Assembly: GCA_007026445.1 (NCBI GenBank) | Contig: VDMD01000002.1 | Location: forward strand, 372,001 to 436,000 | Source of the DNA: Schizophyllum amplum | Taxonomy: Eukaryota; Basidiomycota; Agaricomycetes; Agaricales; Schizophyllaceae | Length of the DNA stretch: 64,000 bases | Direction of reading: 5' to 3' | Shown: piece by piece, positions 12,838 through 21,888 of the stretch | Layout: every line of letters starts with the position of its first letter | Position numbering within the stretch: the first letter of the stretch is position 1 | Program-made: the position numbers and the translations under genes | The notes under the pieces: generated by a model | What the model was told of the DNA's origin: nothing | The model's database searches: none | Seen by the model: the letters and a program-made list of their open reading frames with translations, nothing else

Positions 12838-14638
12838 ATGTCTCGTGCAGATGATTCTGGATCCCGACCTCCCCATCCACAGGCTCGACAGGTAACGTTG
12901 CCTTTCACTAACCTTGACGAAGGACAAGAGCATACTGAGGATCCAGGTTGAATCTCCACCACCTGCCGATGCTGAGGATAGCGACCAGCGGTTCGCCCGT
13001 CTACTGCGATATTCGGTGAGCCCTTTAGCATTCACGCCAGCTGGCTTCTGACATGGTGCATATGTCACTTAGCCATATCCCAACATCCCTCTCAAGCGCG
13101 TACCTAGAGTGAGTGTGCTGTGTGGCACCCGGCAGACTGCTGAAATTCGTAACTACCAGCCCGACGACCACATACACCGCCCCTCGCCCATCCATCACAG
13201 TGCAGCTGCACTTCAACCGCGCACGCCAGCCCTGCCGGGGTACATCGATCTCCTTACGCACCTGCAGATTGAGACGCCGAGTCCGGCTGCGACTGCGCAG
13301 CAGAGACCAGAACCGAGAGAAAGGCGCCATGACCGGGTACGCCACCCTTAGCCCGCCTCTGAGATCCGCCTGCCCACCTCGTGCACGCCAGACGCGCAAG
13401 GACAAGCTCACGAAGTATGTCGATGCCGTGGTTGCGGTGAGCGGCGTTCTCGTGTCCCGCGAACGTGGCGTGCTCAGCTCGCACCCATCTCAAGCGGCGG
13501 AAAGAACTACCCGAAGACAATCCACGAGTTGTGCGTCTATCATCTATAAAATATTCCTCAGATTGCCTCATGTATCGCTAGGCGACAGATTCCGAACGCT
13601 CGGTGGGTATTTGAGGCAATGCATGCCGTCGCGTACTCATTCAATACTCATTGACACATAGCAGATGCATCTCATGCACTTCGGCTTGCGAGAGAGGTCG
13701 CGTTCAATGAGCGAAGGCCAGGTACGGTTTGTTCTCTATTTCGCCCTGTAAGCCCTGCGGGGCTTCTTCTATGCAGTCGCAGAGACTTCTAGAAGGCCAA
13801 GGCCGCCATTCACGGCGAAAGGCTCTCTCCGCTTTCCGTATGTGGGGCTTCCTGCGCAGTAGCGCCTCTCACGATATTCCACTGCATACCCCTCCTGCCT
13901 TTCCTTCCGTCGTCCCATCAGGTTTCTGACACCCTACAGGCAGCGACTCCGCCGGAGCGAGACCATATCAACCGACCGACTGTCTGGCTGGCGCAGCGGG
14001 ATAGACGTCGCTCATGCAGAGAGCAGCTTATTTTCCGTGTCCGTGACGCTCCGACCAGTCCCAAGTTTTACGAGGGTGTGACCTACAACGAGCTCATGCG
14101 GTATGGTCCTGAAGGTCTCGAGCACGGCGCAGTCGCATTGTCGCCCTCACCGACCCTCATTTCCGTGAGACTTCCGGTGCGTACTTGGCTTTTGCCTCAT
14201 GTCCGATGGTGTCGCCGGCGCGATGGAAGCACCGGCGAACGGGTCCTCACACACCATGCCCGGCTTACAAGAACACGGCGCTGACAATCTCATCTTACAG
14301 TGTCGCTATAGGCCGTCATCCGACGGACATGAAGAGTTGAACATCGCCTTGGGCTGCGCATGCCCAGAGAAGTCAGAACTGTACGATTTGGCGATGACAG
14401 TAATGCACAACTATATGGAAATGCTTACGGTGCGCGGCCTGCTCGCTTTTGTCCACCCATCAATCTGCGTAGCACGAAGATTACTGACGGGTTGTCTGTC
14501 CAGCGCCTTGAACATGCGCAGCGGTTATCACAGTCGATCGCGGATGTCCTCCCGCATCTGCGCCTCTTCTCATTATATACCTATCATGACGGCAAGGAAT
14601 GGTATCCCGAAATCGGCTTCGTGAATATGAGGAGTTAG
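12838..14638 (+). CDS. Orphan protein of about 357 aa, 12 exons including a 14-nt microexon
   Basis: No family recognised. Exon model: 12838-12891, 12947-13015, 13073-13108, 13160-13336, 13392-13436, 13478-13530, 13589-13602, 13662-13721, 13777-13841, 13940-14176, 14301-14429, 14504-14638. Every junction keeps frame. Most introns are 45-75 nt; two are longer (98 and 124 nt) and least certain. The N-terminal third is Pro/Arg-rich (RPPHPQARQ, PRTPALPGYIDLLTHL). The middle has an Ala/Arg helix (ELFRTLADASHALRLAREVA). The C-terminal half is more conserved in appearance (PKFYEGVTYNELMRYGPEG, ALGCACPEKSELYDLAMTVM, EWYPEIGFVNMRS). It lacks a signal peptide and membrane segments, so it is probably intracellular. 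The start ATG follows TGCATAC; an upstream exon is possible. Confidence 0.55.
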
Positions 14639-15228
14639 AAGACGGAGGAAGAGGTTGTCTATCATGCTTTGACCTCTTCGCTGCGATACTGATGATTCCC
14701 CAGTTACCTTATGATTGTATTCACCCTAATGGACAAAACGGACCTACTCGAGACTTGCATGCAACGCGGTGAATTTAACCTCGTGACACGCCATGCGTTT
14801 GCGTCTACCTACCACCGGGAAGCCTCTATCCCTCTGTTCCGTCGAGGCACCGTTGCTTCATGTACGAGGCTCTCTTCCACTGCACAATAAGCACAGACTT
14901 CGCCAGGGGTCATTGCGTCTCTCTCGAGCAGCTGACGCTCCTCGGTCTTTTCAGAAGCACAAGTGACCTCAATGCGTACCACTCCGTGTCGGCCGAGTTC
15001 GACTTCTGTATGCCGTCGCGCCGACAAATATCCTCGTACGCTGCAACTTCGGTTGCTGGTGAATGTGAGCTCATGCTTGTTGAGCACTAGACCTTGCGAA
15101 CTAAGTGCTGGACCTTGCGCGTGTCTCCTACGTGAGGGACGAGGAGGGCGACTCTGGTCATGGCAGGGGCAGGTGTTGGACGAGTTGAGGCACACAGGAC
15201 ATTTGCTTAGCCGGCTGCTGAGTATAAT
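14639..15228. other. Intergenic region, former upstream flank of the AA9 gene
   Basis: 590 bp between the orphan gene and the left end of the element at 15229. A 61-codon plus frame near 14710 (MIVFTLMDKTDLLETCMQRG) looks somewhat protein-like but has no supported gene structure and is not annotated. The last bases before the element read GAGTATAAT, a TATA-like sequence. Confidence 0.4.
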
Positions 15229-16383
15229 TGTCGGAAAACGGCCGTTTAAGTGCCCACTAGTGAGCACTGGGGAGCACTGGTGATCACCGCATCACCGCTT
15301 TGACCGGGTGGTTCCCGACACTTGGAAGTGACCACCGGTGGTCACCGTGATCACCAGTGATCAGAGTGAGGGCCAGTGATCACCAGTGCCTCCAGTGATC
15401 ACTGACGCGCCCCGCCAGGCAAAAAAAAAATAAACAAATCCGATCTTATGAGGACATCAAGCTTCAAGCGAAGACACGAGCAATAAGATGAATTATACTA
15501 TAGAGCTGCAGTACATACTTAACTACGTAGAGTGTACTAGGATAAAGGGATAGCTGAGGGATAGCGGAGGAATAGGGACAAGAAGAGGTATGGATACAGC
15601 GCTACGGTCTGCGCGCGACTTGTAGGGCTACGAGTCTACGACTGATCAGTATGATATCTCGGGGCAAGCAAACGATCACTCACAGTCTGGTCCAGCGGAT
15701 CACACCGAAGTATAGCTGTAGCGCCGTATCAGATATGGCGAAGCGCTGCTAGCGCTATACGCACCCGTCATCCAATCCTGACTCACGGCGGGCGTAGACT
15801 AGCAAACCGTCAGGCTTAGTACGTTGACAGCGCAGCGCACGCTCTCGATCGGTAGACTGCGACGATAACAGTCGATGGGCGCAGAGCGCCGGGTTGCCGT
15901 CCTATTGAGGGAGACGCATAGCCCTGGGGGTAGGGGACGTGCACAACGAGGGTCGATGGTGTGCCGGATGTGGTGGCGGGAGACAACGTCGCTTGCTCGG
16001 GCTTGCGGCGCTCATATACGTCATCCGGCAAACGCCGGCTTTGTCAGCGAGCCGAGCCCAGGCAGGAGATTTCTCCAAGTCGGACGCGCTCTGCAGTGGC
16101 GTCAGTGCACGCTGTTTCTGGCCGCTAGCACTGCATATATGTAGACTGCGGATGCGTGGGGTCACTGTAGCAGCTACACGGAGGCCCAAAAATGCTACAA
16201 TAATGCTCGACCAGCAGCCCGGAGGCGCAAGAGTGACCACTAGTGGTGTCCAGTGACCACGGCTTGCCTCATGAGTGACCACCAGTGATCACTAGTGAGC
16301 GCCGGGTACCACTCGCCCCGCCGCCGGTGATCACCCCCTCACCCCTCGTCACCAGTGATCACTGATCTGGCCGTTTTCCGACA
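15229..16383. mobile_element. Non-autonomous DNA transposon, 1155 bp, with subterminal palindromic repeats
   Basis: Perfect 15-bp terminal inverted repeats: TGTCGGAAAACGGCC at 15229-15243 and its reverse complement at 16369-16383. Just inside each end lies about 150 bp built from variants of CACTAGTGATCACTGGTGATC (left about 15250-15405, right about 16230-16365), many self-complementary (TGATCACCAGTGATCA). The interior has a 10-base A run at 15421 and no convincing transposase frame, so an autonomous partner would be needed. A 3-bp target duplication TAA is possible (TATAA-t before, t-TAA after) but not certain. Dense subterminal repeats are a transposase-binding hallmark in several DNA transposon groups; the superfamily was not identified. 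The right end is 66 bp from the AA9 start codon. Confidence 0.85.
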
Positions 16384-16449
16384 TTAAGATTGGGTGCAGA
16401 GGGGATGTGAGTCGAACGTCGAGCATACAGCTTTACATTGGCTTACAGC

Positions 16450-17541
16450 ATGAAGGTCGCTTTGGTTGCTTTAGCCTACGCCGTGGCGGCACATGCGCAC
16501 TGTGAGTCGTAGATGTACCTCCTGCGTCTCGAAGGTCACTGACGCTGTCGTACCCCTCAGTCACTATGCAATATATATGGATTAACGGCAAGGACCAAGG
16601 ACAAGACGTTGCGCTGCGCATCCCGCCCAACAACAACCCCGTCACGGACGTTACCTCGCGCGACCTGACCTGCAACGTGGGCGGAACGTCAGGTGCCGGC
16701 GTATCAACCGTTGAGATCCCTGCAGGAGCGAACATAACGTGAATATCTCTATGTCCGAAGCGGTCACAAAGATTCTGACTGCGTACACAGATTCGAGTGG
16801 CACCAGCACGCGCAGCGTACAGGTGAGGATCCAATTTCGGGCGGACACAAGGGCCCGGTGCAAGTATACGTTGCGAAAGCGCCGTCGGAGGCTGCAAGCT
16901 TCGACGGGCAGGGTGCCGTATGGACGAAGATATACTCGTCCGGGTTGCTCAACCCGACCAGCCAGCAGTGGGCAACGGACGTGATAAATTCGAACAACGG
17001 CGCGTTTGCGTTTCTGACTGCTCAGCTGTAGGGCTAACTTCTTGTGCAGGCAAGCACTCGGTGACAATCCCGGCCTCGCTGCCGGCGGGAAACTACCTTC
17101 TGCGTGCGGAGATCGTGAGTAAGCCTCCTTTCAGTGATGACTGGGCGCTGACTATACTTCTCATAGATCGCTCTTCATGTCGCTCAGTCGTGCGTGAATT
17201 TGTGGCGCGAATGAAGGCGCACATAACGCCGTTCACAGGTATCCCGGTGCCCAGTTCTACATCGGCTGTGCGCAAGTGAAGATTACTGGCGGTGGTAGTG
17301 CGAGCCCATCGAAGATCTCCATTCCAGGTAAGCACTGGCGGCGTAGCGGGCATACTCCTTCCAGCGGGGCGCTAACTGCCAACGCAGGCACGTACAAGAG
17401 CACCGACCCGGGCATCACGGTGAGTTGGCTTGAACGTCGGCTGTGAAACTTGCGCTCAAGATGAGGGCCATCTGTCAGGTCAACATCTACAACAACCTTC
17501 AGAGTTATACAGCTCCAGGGGGAGCGGTCTGGTCGGGGTGA
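16450..17541 (+). CDS. Secreted AA9 lytic polysaccharide monooxygenase (former GH61)
   Basis: Copper-dependent oxidative enzyme that cleaves cellulose or related glucans outside the cell. Eight exons (16450-16501, 16561-16738, 16791-16999, 17050-17114, 17167-17189, 17239-17327, 17388-17419, 17479-17541) sum to 237 codons (236 aa). Residues 1-16 ([16 protein letters not shown]) form the signal peptide, so mature protein begins with His17, the first copper ligand of the histidine brace; the second is in [13 protein letters not shown] and the axial Tyr in [38 protein letters not shown] is the usual core. No CBM1 follows. Third intron begins with GC, not GT (17000-17001); without splicing there the frame stops within 40 nt. 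The promoter is almost entirely replaced by the transposon ending at 16383, so the gene may be poorly expressed. Confidence 0.88.
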
Positions 17542-18360
17542 TGAGTTAATGTGAAACGACGAGTGGCAGGCGGGTTCTGCAGTTTTGGCAGCGTGGACGT
17601 GTCTTTGGGATAGACATACTAAGTATGTTTTTCCATAGCGCTCGAAGCGGCAATACAGAAAAATCATCTGTCTTCATGACGCTGTCACGAAAGTCGTACT
17701 TGAATTTCCAGGTCCTATGCAACGACTTGCACCGGTGAGCGCGGAGCTGGCGAGGCAGTGGTTCGACAGCGCCAAATATGCGGCGGGTGTGCGCCTGCGT
17801 GGGCGCGGTGCGCGGCGCGATGCGGAGCCTTTGTTGGGATGATTGATGGCGCAATGAGGCGCGTCAGTCGGAACGCGGCGGAAAGAGTCGGGGGCAACGC
17901 AGGGATACACAGTGGATACACTTGCTCATATGAGCGCCTTTTAGCAAGTATGCGCCAGTCCAGGCATTTCAGTATATCTGAAGATGCAAGGCGGCTGCCG
18001 GGTGGATCCGCTGTCACAGACCTGGGAGCTCCCTGACGAGCCGAGACGATCCGAACTTGGTGTGACAAATGCGTTATCTTCCACGTGCGTGATGCAATTT
18101 GTGGTCACATGCATTGTTTTGTTCTAGCCACCCAGGGAATCTTTTCTTTCCGCAACGTCGACCACCTCTCCTCGTCGTCCACCGCCGTCTTTGCGCTTCG
18201 GTAGAAGCTCGCTGCTTCGGGTGAGTCCATAGGAAGTACCACAAGACGCAGCTAACGATTTTGCAGTCAGCGAGACCGGCGACGCGCTCCAACTCTCAGG
18301 AACTGGCCAGAACGCCGTGAAGCGTTCGCCTTTCCCGCCGGCCGCTTCGTGCCCGCCACT
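17542..18360. other. Intergenic region
   Basis: 819 bp between the AA9 gene and the acidic orphan gene. Open frames on both strands lack coding character or splice support. A pyrimidine-rich stretch about 18130-18200 may belong to the promoter or 5' UTR of the gene at 18361, and TTTTGCAGTCAG near 18260 could be the acceptor of a 5'-UTR intron. Confidence 0.45.
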
Positions 18361-20022
18361 ATGACCGCTATGCTCTCCCGTTGCTTAGGCGCGCAGCGCA
18401 CATCTACTTTGGAACTCGCTGAGGCCGACATCGTCGATGCCCGCGAAGAGGTAGTGGAGCTTTGCGACACCCTAAACGAGCTTCCGGAGCGTCCTCCCGC
18501 TCGCCTAGACTTCAATGGCGCGAATGACGACGAATGCGCTCCCGAGGATGCGCTACGCGCGAAGCAGCAGCGCGCGCAAGACGCGACGTTGCAGTGGACG
18601 CGCTCGCTCCTGCACCGGTTGAGCGCATCGCAGCAGGCGGCCTTGGAGGAAGCGGAGGAAGACATGGACATAACCGGCGTCAACCCCGACGATTCCTACG
18701 ACTCATGCCCGTCACTGGATTCGTCCTCCTCGTCCATCTCTCTGACGTCTTCCATGTCCTCGACACGTCTATCCTCTATGGGACTCGACATGGACGACCT
18801 ATTAATGGACAACGGCGAGGGCGTTTCAGCAGATGATGAATTCGACGGCTCCGGTGATTCCATGGATATTGACGCCGACCCGTTTGGCTCTCCCTACACC
18901 GACACCGACAGCGCTCAAGCGCCACCATCACTCTTCCCCCTAATTGCCACACCTCATGAAGCTGCCGCACATGAACAGACCGAAGAGATATCAATCCTCC
19001 CCCGCCAGCGCTACTCCCTACTCCCCTCCCCTCTATCCCAGAACTGCTCAACATCCATGTATCCCCGCTGCGCACTCGCACGACATCGCTATCGTCAACA
19101 CGGCTACTCGCATCAGGCGTTCATGCACGTCAAGTGGTTCTGGGCCGTCCGACAGGAGGAGTGGGAGGAGTATACGAGCAACGTACGCGACGCGAAGGCA
19201 TACGGCGGGGTCGAGTCCACATCCGAAGAATGCATACGGCCTCCGTGGTCGCGTTCCCCCCGTGTCTCATGCTACGAGGAGCCGACAGCACCCCCGCTTA
19301 CCATTCACCCTCGTCGTGGCGACTTGGCCGCGCTTCGTGACCCGTATGCGGCACATATTGACCGCTGCTTCGTCAGTCTTCCTATGTGGACGATGAACAA
19401 GACGCTTTGGATGTTCGACGTGCATACAGCACGAGAGTACGCCGCGTATAAAGCGCATGCGGCCGCGAACATGGCTGGACCCAGCCACGAGTACGCGGAC
19501 GATAGTGACGACGAGCCGATGCTTATATCGGTGCCCACAACTGCGACGACGCTCAGCGACGACTCGGATGTGACACTGGTTGACAGCGATGCTAGCGACT
19601 CGTCCGGAGATTTCGATGGCGAGACGCACGCCGGTCGTTGGCAGCGTCGCGGCGGGTGTGTTGTCGGAGCCTCAACGGTTGCTTGCATGAGCTACAAGGC
19701 TGGCGGGTCGAAGCACACGCCTGATGACGACGAAGACTTCATGATGTTCGAACATGTTGACCTGGACGAGCACGGACCTGCTGCAGCGGGGCGGTGCCCC
19801 AATAGCGTTGCGCTTGCGGACGGGCGCGCTCTCTCTCACTGCCCGCCTTGGGAGACCAACTGGTATCGACGGTGGGAGTTGCTCATTGACCTCATGCGTG
19901 CGGACCGGGAGCGCGCAGCGGCGTCACCGTCACCTCCTGTCACCCCTCGCTCGAGCGGCCGGAAGCCGCAGTTCTACTTTGCCGGCGACGACGAAGGCGA
20001 CGGCTGGTCGGAGGTGGTATAG
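18361..20022 (+). CDS. Acidic Ser/Asp-rich orphan protein, 553 aa, intronless
   Basis: No family recognised. A single open frame from ATG 18361; an earlier GTG at 18349 was rejected as a start. The N-terminal 110 residues look helical (ELAEADIVDAREEVVELCDT, TLQWTRSLLHRLSASQQAAL). Then come acidic, serine-rich stretches (SLDSSSSSISLTSSMSS, ADDEFDGSGDSMDIDADP), a central globular-looking block with many aromatic residues (HQAFMHVKWFWAVRQEEWEE, SLPMWTMNKTLWMFDVHTA), more acidic repeats (LSDDSDVTLVDSDASDSS), and an end with CPPWETNWYRRWELLIDLM and KPQFYFAGDDEGDGWSEVV. No signal peptide or membrane segment. Lack of introns is unusual for this window. A nuclear or regulatory role is possible but only a guess. 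Confidence 0.7.
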   Translation: MTAMLSRCLGAQRTSTLELAEADIVDAREEVVELCDTLNELPERPPARLDFNGANDDECAPEDALRAKQQRAQDATLQWTRSLLHRLSASQQAALEEAEEDMDITGVNPDDSYDSCPSLDSSSSSISLTSSMSSTRLSSMGLDMDDLLMDNGEGVSADDEFDGSGDSMDIDADPFGSPYTDTDSAQAPPSLFPLIATPHEAAAHEQTEEISILPRQRYSLLPSPLSQNCSTSMYPRCALARHRYRQHGYSHQAFMHVKWFWAVRQEEWEEYTSNVRDAKAYGGVESTSEECIRPPWSRSPRVSCYEEPTAPPLTIHPRRGDLAALRDPYAAHIDRCFVSLPMWTMNKTLWMFDVHTAREYAAYKAHAAANMAGPSHEYADDSDDEPMLISVPTTATTLSDDSDVTLVDSDASDSSGDFDGETHAGRWQRRGGCVVGASTVACMSYKAGGSKHTPDDDEDFMMFEHVDLDEHGPAAAGRCPNSVALADGRALSHCPPWETNWYRRWELLIDLMRADRERAAASPSPPVTPRSSGRKPQFYFAGDDEGDGWSEVV

Positions 20023-20836
20023 GCGGCCTCTGCCTTCCCTTCCAAGCAAGACCCCTGTCAACCCCCCGCCCCCCCCCCCACACCCATCTCAACATCATTC
20101 GCCCACTGGTATCACACCACCAATGGAACCCGCATTTAATGACCTCTTGCTTTGCGCATCTCCCGTAATGACCTTACGACCCATCCCCATACCTCGCATA
20201 TTTGCATCACACCCCCATCCTCGCATCCTCCCTCCATCATCATACGCAGCACCAGTAGTCTAGCATCATGCCCACTGGATATTAGTAGTAGTAGTAGAGG
20301 CGCCCGCGTGCGGGTGCCAGTATATATACGTCGGCGGCGCGCATGGTATACCCAGCGCGCCTGATACTGCCGTAGACGACCTCCCCCCGATAACTCGTCC
20401 TTCGTTTTCTCGCTCTCGTACTTCCATCCTGCATGACGGTTTCTATGTATTGGGACCCTTGTACTAGTACCTGTGCCACTCTTAATGCCACCGCTTGTGT
20501 GTAGTGCCATCCCTCTCTCTTCCATGTGCCGTCAAAGAATGTTCAGCGAGCATTGGTATCGAGCGTTGAGCAGCGGAGGAGCAGGTCAACTTGAGCTGGC
20601 GACGTAGGTGGGTTCACCTGGCGTGGATCACGTGATGTGTTCCTTTCTAGGAACAATAACATTCAGTTGACAGATCTGCCCTTTCATTGTTCCTTGTTCC
20701 TAACGACCATCGTCTGCTGTTTTTATTGGGGTCTGCGACCGCCACGCTGTTTCTTATCTTTCCCCTTCACCGTCATATCTAACGCTCCTTCCGCGCTTAT
20801 CTGTCTCTCCCAACTACCAAGCCACCCCCCGTTAAC
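20023..20836. other. Intergenic region with simple repeats
   Basis: 814 bp with a C-rich tract (about 20062-20080) and a short AGT/TAG microsatellite (TTAGTAGTAGTAGTAGAG, about 20282-20299). A pyrimidine-rich stretch before 20836 probably belongs to the promoter/5' UTR of the next gene. No gene seen. Confidence 0.5.
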
Positions 20837-21568
20837 ATGCCTGTGTCCTCCAGCACCATGAACAGCAGCAGCCTCCGCGACCGCCGCCACGTCGCACTCG
20901 TCGTCAAGACGTCTAAAGATGTACTCGAGGCCCGTGGCCGCAACACGACGCGCCGCAGGCTTGGCCACAGCCGCACACCAACCGCGACCCGCGCACCGAT
21001 CGCGTCCGGTAGCCTCCCATCCCCCGCAACCACTCCCGCGCCCCTCTATCATGCCCACGAACTCATGCCATACCTCTACATCGGCTTGCACGACCTCGAA
21101 AGCTCATCCACTCGAATTCCCGGTCCCTACGTCGATGGCCCCGCGCCCACGCACGTCGTCAAGGTCGTCCGCGCGGCGGAACGCGGCGCGACGTTGCACA
21201 CCGACGCCGACTTGGACGTCCACATCCTGACTGTGCGCGTCCCCGAACGCTCGACCCACGTCTCGCGCGCGCAGCGCGGGCTCATTGCGGATTTCCTAGC
21301 GCTCGCGCTGCCCTACCATAGCGCGGCATGTCCGCCGCCGACACCAGTGCGCGGGCATGTCGCGGACGCAGCTCGTGTGGTCGTCTGCGCGCCCCGGGGC
21401 AAGAGCGCCGTGGGCTCCGTTGATCCTGCGCCTGCGCACTTGGTGCTGTCTGCCGTCGCTGCGTACGTCGCGTCGATCTCGGGGAACCCGGAACGTGTTG
21501 TACGGCCACAAATCGTGGAGGATGCGGAGACTCCGGAAGTATGGCGGAAGGCCTGGATGGCGATGTGA
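20837..21568 (+). CDS. Degenerate dual-specificity-phosphatase-like protein, 243 aa
   Basis: Single-exon frame from an ATG preceded by GTTAAC. After a basic N-terminus (RGRNTTRRRLGHSRT) the segment LMPYLYIGLHDLESS, then PTHVVKVVRAAERG, then DLDVHILTVRVPE, then ARVVVCAPRGKSAVGSVD followed by LVLSAVAAYVA, resembles in order and spacing the small dual-specificity phosphatase fold (LYIG; THV; the phosphate loop; the following helix). The P-loop HCxxGxSRS is degenerate: VVCAPRGKSAV keeps the Cys and Gly but lacks the His before the Cys and the catalytic Arg. If the assignment holds it would be a pseudophosphatase. The resemblance is weak and could be coincidental; the frame itself, with strong codon bias, is likely real. 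Confidence 0.6.
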   Translation: MPVSSSTMNSSSLRDRRHVALVVKTSKDVLEARGRNTTRRRLGHSRTPTATRAPIASGSLPSPATTPAPLYHAHELMPYLYIGLHDLESSSTRIPGPYVDGPAPTHVVKVVRAAERGATLHTDADLDVHILTVRVPERSTHVSRAQRGLIADFLALALPYHSAACPPPTPVRGHVADAARVVVCAPRGKSAVGSVDPAPAHLVLSAVAAYVASISGNPERVVRPQIVEDAETPEVWRKAWMAM

Positions 21569-21888
21569 ACGGTGCTGGCGCCTGGCTTCATACATACACG
21601 AATGAAGGAGGAACAATCTGGATTGGACTCTCCGACGATACTTTACTTCCTGGGGCACTGCCGACGGTGCTCCGGTGCTAATTCTGCATATCTATTGATT
21701 GCTTCTCGTGTTCTGTACTCTGATCAGAGACTGTCAGTACTTATAGCTGTAGCATACGTTCCTCCTGTTGTTAATCGCTAATATGTGAAGATACAAAGAC
21801 CTCGACCGTGACAAATACCGACAAACAAAGATCCGGGGCGGCGCGCTCCTCCGCGCCTCGTGCTTGGGCGGTCACTTATGAGCCGTAT

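Noticed and set aside
15244..16368. CRISPR-like array from the repeated CACTGGTGATCAC motifs
   Set aside because: The units overlap, vary and occur in both orientations without spacers of even length, in a eukaryotic genome.
21808..21888. N-terminal extension of the deubiquitinase (TNTDKQRSGAARSSAP...)
   Set aside because: It begins with GTG and an in-frame TAA lies upstream without any ATG; only an unseen 5' exon could make it coding.
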